Of a stretch of 64,000 bases of DNA, positions 1 to 8,951 are shown one piece after another. The position numbers and the translations under genes were made by a program. The notes below the pieces were generated by a model. It did not search any database and was not told where the DNA came from. It saw only the letters and a program-made list of their open reading frames with translations. Source of the DNA: CAYVQF01 sp964454015 (GTDB lineage: Bacteria > Myxococcota_A > Bradymonadia > UBA4248); NCBI GenBank assembly GCA_964454015.1, contig CAYVQF010000004.1, positions 1 through 64,000 of the forward strand. The letters run 5' to 3'. The first letter of the stretch is position 1. Each line of letters begins with the position of its first letter.

Positions 1-236
1 CCCAGCCTGGCGCAATGATCCCTCGTGCAGCCCTCCTTCGCGTTGGGGCAGATGGTCTCCAGACAGCTCCGCCCCACCAGCTCCGAGTGGCCGTAGCCGA
101 AGAGCGCCACAGCCGTCGGGTTGACGTCGACCACCGTGTGGTCGCGCAGGTCGATGAGCACCATACCGATGACGGAGGAACTCCACAGCGCCTGAAAGAG
201 GTCGCCGGAGCACTCCGCAATGGGCGAATTCGTCAT
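1..236 (-). CDS. PAS-domain sensor protein, N-terminal part (cut by left window edge)
   Basis: This is the first 78 codons of a minus-strand gene that leaves the window at base 1. The ATG (complement of 234-236) has a GAGGA ribosome binding site just upstream. The translation reads as the first half of a PAS sensor domain: VVDVNPTAVALFGYGHSELVG matches the usual 'vNpa...lfGYs.eELiGr' core. It is followed by a cysteine-rich stretch (SCLETICPN, then C and DHC), a form seen in delta-proteobacterial PAS kinases and sigma-54 regulators, where the extra cysteines may bind metal or sense redox state. The output domain (kinase, regulator or cyclase) lies outside the window, so the function beyond 'sensor' is unknown. 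It is divergent from the aminotransferase gene, and the 211 bp between them should hold both promoters. Confidence 0.75.
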   Translation of the reverse strand, partial: MTNSPIAECSGDLFQALWSSSVIGMVLIDLRDHTVVDVNPTAVALFGYGHSELVGRSCLETICPNAKEGCTRDHCARL

Positions 237-447
237 GATTTCCTCGAAACACGTACCACCGAGCAGGTGTGGTCCTTGGGTGTAACAGGCGGGTCCGCAT
301 TTTTTTCCCCAAGATCCCCTTTTTCCCGGGCCAATTAGATTTTCCCATGCCGTCTGCTAGATTCGCCTCCAAAACCGGGCTACCGCCGCCGGCCGCGCAA
401 TCTGCGCGCCTTCGCGCGGCCTGGGCCCGCCGCGCAGAGGTGCTGGG

Positions 448-1683
448 ATGCTAGAAAAGCTGCTGTCGTCGCGCGCCAAGAGGCGCACCCCCTCGCCCAT
501 TCGCGAGCTCGTCCCGCTCATGGGCCTCGACGGGATGATATCCCTTGGCGGGGGTTATCCCAACCCTCAGACCTTTGCCTTCACAGGCGTGCGCCTCGAC
601 ACCTGCGACGGGGAGGCCATCGACATCAGCGGCGCCGATCTCTTGGCGGCCACCCAATACGGGCCCACGGACGGGCTCCCTGAGCTGCTCGACCTCTTGC
701 GCCAGTGGCAACGCCACAAAGACGGCGTCGACCTCAGCGCCGTGGGCCTCATCACCCTCAACGGCAGCCAAGAAGGGCTCTACATGGTCGCTGACGCCCT
801 CCTCGACCCGGGCGACGCCGTGGTGGTCTCCGAGCCCACCTACCCCGGCGCCCTGGCGGCCTTCCGCACCTTCACGGATCACTTCATCGCCGTGCCCATC
901 GACGCCGAGGGCGAGCGCGCGGACGTCCTGGAGGCGCTCCTCACGGCGCGCGCCGACTCTGGCCAGCCCATGCCCAAGTTCATCTACACCATCCCCAGCG
1001 GCCACAACCCGGCGGGCATCACCACCTCCGAGGCCCGCCGCCGCCACCTGGTGGCCATCGCCCAGCGCTTCGGTGTCCTCATCGTCGATGATGACCCCTA
1101 TCAGCTCGTCCAGCTCGAGCCCCAGGCGCCGCGCCTCCCCACCCTGCAGGCCCTCGCCCCCGATCAGGTGCTGCGCCTCGACTCCTTCTCCAAGATCCTC
1201 TGCCCCGGCTTGCGCCTGGGTTATGCCTCGGGGCCGGCGGCTCTGGTCCGCGCCATGTCCCTCTATAAACAAGCCGCCAACCTCCACACCTCCAGCATGG
1301 GTCAGGTGATCTTGGCCGCCTATCTGCGCCAGGTCGGCTTCGACGGGTTGCTGGCGCGGATCGAAGAGAACATGCGCCTCTACCGCAGCCATCGCGACGC
1401 CATGGTCGCCGCCGCCAGGGAGCACCTCCCGCCAGAGGTCCGCTTCCACGTACCCACGGCGGGTATGTTCATCTGGTTCGAGCTGCCGCCACAGGTGGAT
1501 GCAGATCACATGGTGCGGCGCTATGCCCAGGAAAACAAGGTCTTGCTGGTCCCGGGGCCGGCCTTCTCCACCCAAGGCGGTTGCCGCCACGCCGTGCGGG
1601 CCAGCTTCTCCATGGTCGGCCCGGCCCAGCTCGCCGAGGGGATGCGCCGCCTCGCGCAGATGATCGCCCGCTGCACCCCCTGA
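448..1683 (+). CDS. PLP-dependent class I/II aminotransferase (2-aminoadipate/kynurenine aminotransferase type)
   Basis: This 411-aa fold-type I aminotransferase transfers amino groups between an amino acid and a 2-oxoacid in the cytoplasm. Visible signatures are SLGGGYPNPQTF near the N-terminus (typical of the AadAT/LysN/KAT-II branch), SGHNPAG around residue 190, the cofactor-contacting DDDPYQL, and the Schiff-base lysine K249 in SFSKILCPGLRLGY. Length and motif order match the family, and there is no N-terminal GntR domain, so it is not a MocR regulator. The substrate cannot be fixed from sequence: 2-aminoadipate, aromatic or branched-chain amino acids are all possible. It stands alone, convergent with the next gene (11 bp between the stops). 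Confidence 0.88.
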   Translation: MLEKLLSSRAKRRTPSPIRELVPLMGLDGMISLGGGYPNPQTFAFTGVRLDTCDGEAIDISGADLLAATQYGPTDGLPELLDLLRQWQRHKDGVDLSAVGLITLNGSQEGLYMVADALLDPGDAVVVSEPTYPGALAAFRTFTDHFIAVPIDAEGERADVLEALLTARADSGQPMPKFIYTIPSGHNPAGITTSEARRRHLVAIAQRFGVLIVDDDPYQLVQLEPQAPRLPTLQALAPDQVLRLDSFSKILCPGLRLGYASGPAALVRAMSLYKQAANLHTSSMGQVILAAYLRQVGFDGLLARIEENMRLYRSHRDAMVAAAREHLPPEVRFHVPTAGMFIWFELPPQVDADHMVRRYAQENKVLLVPGPAFSTQGGCRHAVRASFSMVGPAQLAEGMRRLAQMIARCTP

Positions 1684-1694
1684 CGCCACCGCTC

Positions 1695-3446
1695 TCAGCG
1701 GCGCGCGTCCAAGGCGAGGGTGGTGCTGATGCCCTCGCCCTGGAGGAAGGCCAAAAGATCCGTGAGATCCTGCACCCGACTCTCGGGGGCCAGGCCCACA
1801 TAGAGGCTGCCCTCTGCGCTCTCGCTGAGGTAGCGGCGCAAGGCGTCGGGCCCCTCCTTGTCCGTCGCCGACCAGGTGCCGCAGCGCCAGCGCACGCGAT
1901 AGGCGCCCAGGCACCACCCGTTGGCGCGCAGCCACAGGTGCGCTTTGTCCAGCGGTAAAGGGCCCGCGGCGGTGTCGAAGTCCAGCCCGCTCCAGGCGTC
2001 ACTGCCCGTGTCCACCACCCAGACCTGGAAGGGGCGCAGGTGACGGTGGTTCAGGGTGCGCAGGAGAGGGAGCAGGAGCGTCGCCGGTACCTCGGCGTCG
2101 AGGATCAGGGTGGTGCGGCGCAGGAGCGCCCGCTGGCCTTCTTCTCGTGAGCTCTCCCGGTCGTCGAAGCGGCGGCTCAGGCGCGGACCGTCGCGCTCGA
2201 GGTCGTCCAGGAAGGGCACCAGCGCCGGCAGCATCCCGCGGAGGATCTCGTTGCCCGCAAAGCGCCAGGGCTCGACGAAGGGCAAGACCGGCCGGCCGGG
2301 AAAGCGGTAGTTCAAGGAAGACTCGGGGATGATGACCCGCCCTTGGTCCAGGCGGAAATGGTGCGGCATGTCGACGAAGATGCCCTGGCGCCCCACGACC
2401 ACCACGTGCCGGTTGTAGGGCAGCTCGCCGTTGGAGGCGCTCACCTTGGGCAGGTGCAGGTGGTGCCGCGCTGGCGACTCAGGCGCCGGCCACAGGGGCA
2501 CGGCCAGGGTGGCCAGCAAGTCGCGATAGCCGTCGACGAAGGCGTCCACCGCTGGTAGGCCGCGCAGGGGGTGGTCGACGGCGTTGTCCAGACGTTGCTG
2601 GAGCAGGGCCATGTGGCGCAGGGCGCGGGCCACCCGATGGTTGGCGCGGGAGAGATAGACCGCGTCTTCCGCTGCCGGCAGCCCCCAGAAAGCATGGCCA
2701 CAGCGGCGCACCCGGGCCTCGGGGCTCTCGTCCGCGGGGCCGCCGGCGCAAACATAGCCGCAGTCCTCGGCGAGGTGTGGCGTCGGCACGACCTCGACGC
2801 AGGGGTAGGGGTAGCGCTGGCACAAGCTCTCGAAGAAGGCCGTGAAGCCGCCGTCGGCCTTGGACGCGAAGAGGGCCCAGGCTTCGATGGCGATGCTCAC
2901 GGACGCATTGAAGGCGACGCTCGTCGGGGTGGCCGTCACTTGGACCAAGTTGATGGCCCGGGTCGCCAGGTCATCCGTCCGCATCGCGTCGAGCAGGAGG
3001 AGGGCCGCGCTGGCCTCGCTCGCCAAGACGCTGTCACAGTCCAGCAGGGCCTCCAGGGGTACCTGCAGCGCCGCGTAGAGCGCCGCTGGCGTTGCTGCCG
3101 TGGACCACAGCGCTCCCAACTGTTCCAAGAGGCGCTGGGACGCCTCAGGCTCGCCCAGCGCCTGGTGGATCTGGTGTAGGGTGAGCATATCCAGGCTGGT
3201 GCGCGTCACGAGCCAGCGCGCCATGTTGGCGTCGCGCCCTTCGGGGTGCTCCTGCAGGTAGGTCTGGAGGAGCTGAGCGCCGCGCAGGGTGGCCTGAGAC
3301 TCGAAGACATAGGGGTAGAGAAAGGTCTGGGCCACCGAGACCCCTGGCGGGGCCACAGGCGCGGGCGCAGGGCTCTCACAACCCACGCCCCACCACGCGA
3401 GCGCGGTGGCGAAGAGCGCCGAGGCTACGACGGTGCGGCGAAACAT
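1695..3446 (-). CDS. Large predicted lipoprotein, weak ExbD-like C-terminus
   Basis: A 583-aa protein of unknown function. It starts with a basic n-region, a hydrophobic stretch and a lipobox-like WWGVGC (Cys about residue 23), followed by a Pro/Ala-rich linker, so it should be a lipoprotein on the envelope. The middle is helical with scattered Cys residues (CQRYPYPCVE, CGYVCAGG). The last 140 residues hold two stretches (LILDAEVPATLLLPLLRTL and LYVGLAPESRVQDLTDLLAF) that resemble the periplasmic fold of ExbD/TolR, where a beta strand precedes a helix and 'GI..T.LAL'. The ExbD resemblance is my inference and is weak. No neighbour gives a functional clue. Confidence 0.7.
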   Translation of the reverse strand: MFRRTVVASALFATALAWWGVGCESPAPAPVAPPGVSVAQTFLYPYVFESQATLRGAQLLQTYLQEHPEGRDANMARWLVTRTSLDMLTLHQIHQALGEPEASQRLLEQLGALWSTAATPAALYAALQVPLEALLDCDSVLASEASAALLLLDAMRTDDLATRAINLVQVTATPTSVAFNASVSIAIEAWALFASKADGGFTAFFESLCQRYPYPCVEVVPTPHLAEDCGYVCAGGPADESPEARVRRCGHAFWGLPAAEDAVYLSRANHRVARALRHMALLQQRLDNAVDHPLRGLPAVDAFVDGYRDLLATLAVPLWPAPESPARHHLHLPKVSASNGELPYNRHVVVVGRQGIFVDMPHHFRLDQGRVIIPESSLNYRFPGRPVLPFVEPWRFAGNEILRGMLPALVPFLDDLERDGPRLSRRFDDRESSREEGQRALLRRTTLILDAEVPATLLLPLLRTLNHRHLRPFQVWVVDTGSDAWSGLDFDTAAGPLPLDKAHLWLRANGWCLGAYRVRWRCGTWSATDKEGPDALRRYLSESAEGSLYVGLAPESRVQDLTDLLAFLQGEGISTTLALDARR

Positions 3447-3564
3447 GAAGCAGACGCCTAGAAGTGGAAGAAGACAGCGGGAGGGGGGGCCATAGCGCCG
3501 ATCGCCTGGTCGACGCCCCCAAGGTTACGCATTTGTGGCCCCTTCGACAAGACGCGGTCGTGTA

Positions 3565-5427
3565 TCAACCTGTAGCATCTGTAGCCGCGCGCGAGCGTTG
3601 GCGCGGCTGCCCTTCCCGGCGCTGGCAACGCTCGATGCACGCGCCGCAGCCGGGGCAGCGGCCCGGGCGGGCGGTGCTCAGGCCGCGGCGGCAGGCCAAA
3701 AAGGTCATCATCGCCCCGGCCGGGCACAGGGTGTGACAGAAGAAGCGCGGCAAGAGCACGGACACCGCCACCAGGGCCACCACCCACACCAAGTGGGCCA
3801 CAGGCAGCTCGCCCCACAGGGCCGGCGCGAAGGTGGTGGCGAAAGGCTCCACGGCGAGCCACTCGCCGTTCATGGTCGCGCCCCACAAGGCGCCCGTGAT
3901 GAAGAGCACCACCAGGGGCAGGCGCTGCAAGCGCCGCTGCCACACTTCGGGCAAGGCGCGGCGCCACGGCGACAGGGTGCCCACCGCCTCGGAGAGGGCG
4001 CCAAAGGGGCAGACGTGGGCGCAGTAGAGCCGCCCGGCGAGCCAAGTGCTGAGCAAGGCCACGGCGATGAGGACCAGCCACTCCGGTTGCGCCGCGAAGG
4101 CGCCCCAGGGCTGCCCGCCCAGGGCCCAGGCGGGCAGGGCCAGCACCAGCAGGAGGCCGTGCTGCACCGAGAAGAACTGGGTGAAGAGAAAACCGAAGAG
4201 CAGCACGACCGTGACCTGGGCCGCCAGGCGCACCAGGCGCCCGGCCCGGCGCGTCGTGGGTAGCCGCCGCTCCTGGACCCAGCCCAAGATGAGCGCCACG
4301 AAGAGAAGCAGCCACGCCACCTTGAAGGCCGAAGCCGGTGGCGGCGGCGCAGCGGCGGCGATCTCCGGCGGTGGCGCCTGGGTGTGGAGGGGGATGACCT
4401 CCTGAGCCAGGCGCTGGGCCGTCATGCGCACCCCGTCGACGATGGCGACGCAGGTGACCGTGGCGCCGCTGACGACGTCCACGTCGACGCCGACCTGGAG
4501 CGGCGCGTCGAGGCTACGCCCTACCAGCGACTGGGCGAAGCCGGCGTTGTCGACCCGGCGCCAATAGCTCGGCGTCTCCACGTGGTTGGGCATCAGCTCG
4601 ACCGCCACGATGCGCCCGCTGAGGTCGAGCTCGACCTCCACCGGGACGTGGCCGCCGTAGCCCATGACCGCCGGCGCCAACGTCAAAGTCGCGGCGCGCA
4701 CGGCAGCGACGGCCCCATCCCGGTAACGCACCTGATGCACGAAAGGCTGACTCTGCGTCACCAGCCCGTCCGCAGGGGGCCCATCAGGGGCCGTCGCTGC
4801 CGTGGCTGGCGCCTCGCCGGCGGGGGCGACCAGCCCTGAGCCATCTGACGCCACCGGGGCCACTGCCCTCGCTGCCACCAGCGGGCCCAAGAGGTGCTCC
4901 CCGCCGGCGAAGCGCGCCGCGCCCAAGGCCACCAGGCCCAGCGCCATGGCGCCACAGGCCACCGCCCCGAGGGCGCGCAGCGCCCGCGGCCCGCGGCCAT
5001 GGCCCCCGCGCCGCTGCAGCCACCACAGCAGCACCACCATCAGGGCAAAGGCGCTCAGCGAGCCAGCCTGGGCGAGCCAGGGCCGCGCTGGCGCCGCCGC
5101 CGCCACCCAGGCGTAGGCCCAGGTCAGCGTCCACGTGCCCGCGCCCACCAGCGCCAGGGTCGGGTGCTGGGGGCGGCGCAGATGCAAGAGGAGGAGGGCG
5201 GCGCTGGCCAAGAGGAGGCTGGCGCCCAGATGGTGGTGGAGGCGCACGCCTAAGGGAGCGTGGCTCAAAAAGAAAGCCGCCGCCAAGCCCAGCAGGGCCA
5301 CCGTGAGGGTGAGCTTGGCCCGGGACACCACCGTCGCCTGCCACAGGCTCGCCAGCAGCATTGCGGCCAGGATGAGGCCTGCGCCACTCTGCCAGGGCGC
5401 CAAAAATCCTTCCAACCACGCCGGCAT
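3565..5427 (-). CDS. NosR/NapH-like membrane protein: FMN-binding domain plus 4Fe-4S clusters
   Basis: A 620-aa polytopic membrane redox protein. The N-terminal 190 residues contain several membrane spans with a histidine-rich LHHHLG that could be a haem-binding or ferric-reductase-like segment. Residues about 220-350 form an exported FMN-binding domain of the RnfG/NosR type; the conserved SGATVT carries the threonine that covalently holds FMN through its phosphate. A second membrane block follows, with the polyferredoxin motifs CAHVCPFGA and CHTLCPAGA, and the protein ends in a CPGCGACIERC 4Fe-4S motif. This is the NosR layout, which moves electrons across the membrane. No nitrous oxide reductase or nitrate reductase gene is nearby, so the partner is unknown. 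It lies 48 bp downstream of the PfkB kinase on the same strand. Confidence 0.85.
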   Translation of the reverse strand: MPAWLEGFLAPWQSGAGLILAAMLLASLWQATVVSRAKLTLTVALLGLAAAFFLSHAPLGVRLHHHLGASLLLASAALLLLHLRRPQHPTLALVGAGTWTLTWAYAWVAAAAPARPWLAQAGSLSAFALMVVLLWWLQRRGGHGRGPRALRALGAVACGAMALGLVALGAARFAGGEHLLGPLVAARAVAPVASDGSGLVAPAGEAPATAATAPDGPPADGLVTQSQPFVHQVRYRDGAVAAVRAATLTLAPAVMGYGGHVPVEVELDLSGRIVAVELMPNHVETPSYWRRVDNAGFAQSLVGRSLDAPLQVGVDVDVVSGATVTCVAIVDGVRMTAQRLAQEVIPLHTQAPPPEIAAAAPPPPASAFKVAWLLLFVALILGWVQERRLPTTRRAGRLVRLAAQVTVVLLFGFLFTQFFSVQHGLLLVLALPAWALGGQPWGAFAAQPEWLVLIAVALLSTWLAGRLYCAHVCPFGALSEAVGTLSPWRRALPEVWQRRLQRLPLVVLFITGALWGATMNGEWLAVEPFATTFAPALWGELPVAHLVWVVALVAVSVLLPRFFCHTLCPAGAMMTFLACRRGLSTARPGRCPGCGACIERCQRREGQPRQRSRAATDATG

Positions 5428-5475
5428 CGATAGGGACTCGTTTGCAGAGAGAGGGCCGCTGCACCCGCGCGCGCC

Positions 5476-6492
5476 TTAGGTGTGGGGCGCGTCGATGCGC
5501 TCCCAGGGGACGTGCTCTGGGCGCAACACCGCCGTGGTCGCCCCCAAGGCAGTACACGCGTGGGCACCGGCGAAGGTGGCCAAACGCAAGAGGCGGCCCC
5601 AGGCCGCGTCCGGCACCTGGAGCAGGGCCGCGACCCGTGCGCCTGGGCTTGCTTTAGTCACCTCGATGAGCCCCGTCAAGAATGCGGCCCAGAACGCGTC
5701 GCCAGCCCCAGTGGTGTCGACCACCTCCGTGGCGAAGGCGGGCACTGCCACCTGGCGCCCCTGGGTCAAGAGCCGCGCGCCGGCTGCGCCACAGCTCTCC
5801 ACCAGGACCTGCTCGGGTGGCGGCTGCAGGGGGGCCAAGCGCGCGGCCAGGGCCGGCAGACCGCCGTCACCGGCGAAGAAGGCGCACTCCTCGTCGCTGA
5901 GCTTGACCAGGTGGGCCGCGGCCATGGCTTGACAGAGGCGCTCGCGCAGGGCCGCCGGGTCATCCCACAGGTGGTGGCGCAGGTTGACGTCGAGGCTGAG
6001 CACGGCGCCAGCGGCGCGGGCCTGTTGCATGAGGCCCCAGGTCGTCTCCCAGCCGCCGGCGTTGGTCATGGTGTTGGAGCCGCAGTGGAAGATGGCGCCG
6101 TCCACGGAGAGGCCGTGGAAATCGGCCGGGGTGAGGGAGAGATCGGCGCTCTTCTCGCGGAAGAACATGAAGTCGCGTTCGCCGTGGGCATCCAGGGCGA
6201 TGAAGCCGATGCCCGTCTTGGCGTCGTCTTTGGTGATGAGGGTCGACGTGTCCACCCCCTCGCCGGTGAGGGCGGCGCGCAGGTAGTCGCCAAAGGGATC
6301 GGCGCCCACGGCGCCCATGAGGCGCACGGGCACGCCCAAGCGCGCGGCGACGATGGCCAGGTTCGCTGGCGCGCCGCCGGGACACTTGTGGAAGGTGTGG
6401 ACCTGGGCCAGGCGGCCGCGCTCGCCAGGGAGAAAGTCCACCAGGGCCTCACCAAAGACCAGGAGCGCAGGAGGCGTTGGGCGGTGCTGCAT
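5476..6492 (-). CDS. PfkB-family carbohydrate kinase (fructokinase/ribokinase type)
   Basis: A 338-aa cytoplasmic sugar kinase that should phosphorylate a hexose or pentose with ATP. The first PfkB signature is at residues about 36-60 (HKCPGGAPANLAIVAARLG). The second, DTTGAGDAFWAAFLTGL, holds the catalytic aspartate and the anion hole. Length is normal for the family. The N-terminal ALLVFGEALVDFLP and a 'GVDTSTL' segment resemble bacterial fructokinases, but the substrate is not proven. The downstream membrane redox gene is 48 bp away on the same strand and may share its transcript, without an obvious pathway link. Confidence 0.9.
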   Translation of the reverse strand: MQHRPTPPALLVFGEALVDFLPGERGRLAQVHTFHKCPGGAPANLAIVAARLGVPVRLMGAVGADPFGDYLRAALTGEGVDTSTLITKDDAKTGIGFIALDAHGERDFMFFREKSADLSLTPADFHGLSVDGAIFHCGSNTMTNAGGWETTWGLMQQARAAGAVLSLDVNLRHHLWDDPAALRERLCQAMAAAHLVKLSDEECAFFAGDGGLPALAARLAPLQPPPEQVLVESCGAAGARLLTQGRQVAVPAFATEVVDTTGAGDAFWAAFLTGLIEVTKASPGARVAALLQVPDAAWGRLLRLATFAGAHACTALGATTAVLRPEHVPWERIDAPHT

Positions 6493-6501
6493 GCGGGCCT
6501 G

Positions 6502-7749
6502 TCAGCGGTAAGAGAGGGTCATGTCGAAGCTCTGAGGGGTGTCCGGGCGCGTCGAGAGGAAGTCGTCGACGAAGAGGTAATAGCCGCCGGCTTCGAGCTG
6601 GGCGTCGGTGATGGTGGCCGCTTGGTTGCCCGGTGAATAGCCACAGGCGACTTGGGAGAAACGGTCGTTACAGGCCTGGCGGACATAGACGGCGACCTTG
6701 GAGTCGGCGGGATCCAGGGGCAGCACCGAGACATTGAGCTTGCTCGGGTTGCGCAGGGCGAAGGCGTAGATGAGCTCCTTCCCGCCGGTCTGGAAGGCGT
6801 CACAGCCTTGGTTGTACTCGAGCCAGTTGTGCATGCTCGAGCCGTTGGCCGTGTCGCCGCTGACCACGGTGGGAGTGGTGTCGACGTTGATGATGGTCGG
6901 GACCAGGGCACCACAGGAGGGGACGATGACCTGCTCCGCTTTGAGTTGGAAGCGCCCCGGCCCGTAGTTCTGCAAGTTGAAGTCGTCGACGAAGACGTAG
7001 TGGGTGCCCGGGGCCATGAGGGTGGTCACGGAGAAGAAGCCGCCCACGCTCGGGCTGCCGCTACAGGCGGAGTGGAGCTGGCTCGCCGGGTTGTCGCAGG
7101 TGCCGCGGATGTAGAGGCCGAAGTAGGTCTGGTCCAGGGCGGTGACGGTGAACTTGACCAGCATGGTGGTGGGGAGGTCGAGGGCGTAGACCGTCTCGGG
7201 ACCCGTGGGGGCCATGCCATAGCCGCTGGGGTTGGAGCAGGCCTGGAGCCAGGTGTTGGGGTTGTAGACCGTGTCGGTGGTGCCAATGACCGTGGCGCCC
7301 AAGGTCAGGGGCAGCGGCGCGGCGCAGGTCCCCCCGGGCACGGGGGCGTCGCAGACGCCGTCCGTGCAGCCGCGGTCGCAGATCTCCGATAGGATCCAGC
7401 GGCCGTTGTAACAGATCTCCACGTTGCCCGTGCTGGAACAGCGCAGGGCGTTGGCTGGGCTACAGCCGGGGGAGACGTCCGTGGGATCCGTGTCGGGCAC
7501 GGTTGTCTCCACCGCGTCGGGCGGGGTGACCTCGGCCGTGTCGGGGCTCACTTCGGTGGTGCCGTCCACGGGCGGGTCGGGGGTGTCACTGAGGTCGAGG
7601 TCGGGTCCACCCTCGTTATCAGTGGTGCCGTCGCCGGCGATGTCCGGGCTGTGGTTGGCCACGGTGCCCTCGCTGCAAGCCAGCCCGCCCAGGACCAAGG
7701 CCAGCATCGCCGCCAGCATCCACCATTCACCACTTCTTCGTTGTGCCAT
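6502..7749 (-). CDS. Predicted lipoprotein with two PPC-like beta-sandwich repeats
   Basis: A 415-aa envelope protein. I place the start at the ATG complementary to 7747-7749 because an AGGTGA ribosome binding site lies 8 nt upstream; an in-frame ATG 12 codons earlier lacks one. A hydrophobic segment ends in the lipobox LGGLAC. An acidic Thr/Pro/Asp-rich linker follows, then a small Cys cluster. Two related modules of about 130 residues come next (starting at 'CAAPLPLTLGATVIG' and 'CGALVPTIINVDTTP'), each ending with a 'YYLFVDDF' or 'HYVFVDDF' strand. This resembles the pre-peptidase C-terminal (PPC) fold found in many secreted proteins of this group. No enzyme domain is visible; binding or adhesion at the surface is a guess. 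Its stop is 9 bp from the PfkB start. Confidence 0.75.
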   Translation of the reverse strand: MAQRRSGEWWMLAAMLALVLGGLACSEGTVANHSPDIAGDGTTDNEGGPDLDLSDTPDPPVDGTTEVSPDTAEVTPPDAVETTVPDTDPTDVSPGCSPANALRCSSTGNVEICYNGRWILSEICDRGCTDGVCDAPVPGGTCAAPLPLTLGATVIGTTDTVYNPNTWLQACSNPSGYGMAPTGPETVYALDLPTTMLVKFTVTALDQTYFGLYIRGTCDNPASQLHSACSGSPSVGGFFSVTTLMAPGTHYVFVDDFNLQNYGPGRFQLKAEQVIVPSCGALVPTIINVDTTPTVVSGDTANGSSMHNWLEYNQGCDAFQTGGKELIYAFALRNPSKLNVSVLPLDPADSKVAVYVRQACNDRFSQVACGYSPGNQAATITDAQLEAGGYYLFVDDFLSTRPDTPQSFDMTLSYR

Positions 7750-7881
7750 TTTGTCTCTCACCTTCGAGGTCTGGGGGCGCATCACCGCTCCCTATGCCAG
7801 TTTAGCGCCACCCCACCTGGAGCGCCAGCCAACGGACGCTGACCCATGGCGGCGGTGGGGCCCCGGCGCGCTGGGATCGGA

Positions 7882-8751
7882 CTAGCTCGCTTGGCGCTTG
7901 CGCCCCGCGGCGTCGCTGGCGCCTTGGGCCGCGCCGCTGTGGTCGCGGGCCTTGGTGGGCAGGTGGGAGACCTTGGCGTCGTTGCTGGTGGCCTGGGTAA
8001 AGCGCATGGCCCGGCTCACCCCCTCGTCGACGAAGTGGACCAGCAGCGCCGTGAGCGGCCCGGGGGTGTCGGCGCACAGGGCGGCGAAGTAGTCGGCCCG
8101 GGCCGAAGCCGGGATGGGTGCCAGGGGATAACCCTCGCGCAAGAGGTGCATGGCCAGCAGCAGGCGCGCGGCGCGCCCGCTGTGCTTGTCGAAGGGGAAG
8201 ATCCCCATCACCTCGTGGTGGAGGTGGGCGCCCGCTTGCAGCGGGTGCAGCCGCTCGGCCAGGCCCGGGTAGTTGTCGAAGGCGCGGCGCAGCCGATAGC
8301 TGACGCTCTTGGCGGCGACCATCTTCTGGCTGTACGGGCCCTGGGGCGCGTCGTTCTTGCGATAGCGACCACCGCCGGGCACCCGGGGGCCCGTGCACTG
8401 GCTGTGGGCCCAGCGCAAGGCCTCCAGGTTGATCACGGCGCGCGCCGCCTGCGCCTCTTCCAGGGCGCCGTGGAGGCGCGCCACCCCATCCAAGAGGTTC
8501 TGCTCACACCAGTCGTTGCCGTCGATGCGCTGCAGGGCTCGCCGCATATCGTCTTCGCGCAACACCACGCCGTCGAGGGCGTGATCCGCCACGACCCACA
8601 ACAGACGGCTCTGTTCGTCAAGGTCTGCCCGCTGGGCCTCACTCAGGTGGTGCAACGATCGTTTGAGTTCCGCAACACGAATGTCGAGGTGCAAAAGGTT
8701 CAATTCCATGGCCATCATCCTCATCGCGTAGCGCCGTTCCCCAGACGACAT
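7882..8751 (-). CDS. Fic/DOC-like protein with a degenerate catalytic motif
   Basis: Up to 289 aa, cytoplasmic. Residues about 150-225 follow the Fic fold: a flap-like GGGRYRKNDAP, the HPLQAGAHLHHEVMG helix, and the position of the HPFxxGNGR active site. Here the active site reads IFPFDKHSGRAAR, so the catalytic His is Phe and the GN of the anion hole is HS. An upstream ADHALDG aligns with the SSAIEG inhibitory helix of class II Fic proteins, but its Glu is Leu. Adenylyl transfer is therefore unlikely by the normal mechanism. The start is unsure: the ATG at 8751 has no good ribosome site, while the ATG complementary to 8707-8709 has GAGG upstream. The C-terminus is basic and Ala/Ser-rich. It is divergent from RNase J. 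Confidence 0.7.
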   Translation of the reverse strand: MSSGERRYAMRMMAMELNLLHLDIRVAELKRSLHHLSEAQRADLDEQSRLLWVVADHALDGVVLREDDMRRALQRIDGNDWCEQNLLDGVARLHGALEEAQAARAVINLEALRWAHSQCTGPRVPGGGRYRKNDAPQGPYSQKMVAAKSVSYRLRRAFDNYPGLAERLHPLQAGAHLHHEVMGIFPFDKHSGRAARLLLAMHLLREGYPLAPIPASARADYFAALCADTPGPLTALLVHFVDEGVSRAMRFTQATSNDAKVSHLPTKARDHSGAAQGASDAAGRKRQAS

Positions 8752-8951
8752 TTACAGCACCACACGCGAGGTTGCCGCCGCTGCGACCTCTCCCCTCAGC
8801 TCATAGCCTAGGGATTGTCCCGGCGCAACGCAAGCACCAATGCGCCTAGGGGTCACTTGGCGAAGCTGGCCCCAGTGTCCACCCCATGATAGAAGGCATG
8901 CACCGCGTCGGCCCCTGGGCGGCGCTCAACGTTTTGCTTCAAGGATCTTGC

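Noticed and set aside
451..1935. A 494-codon open frame on the minus strand opposite the aminotransferase gene
   Set aside because: High-GC antisense frame with Gly/Arg/Ala-rich sequence and no family motif, covered by a well-recognised gene.
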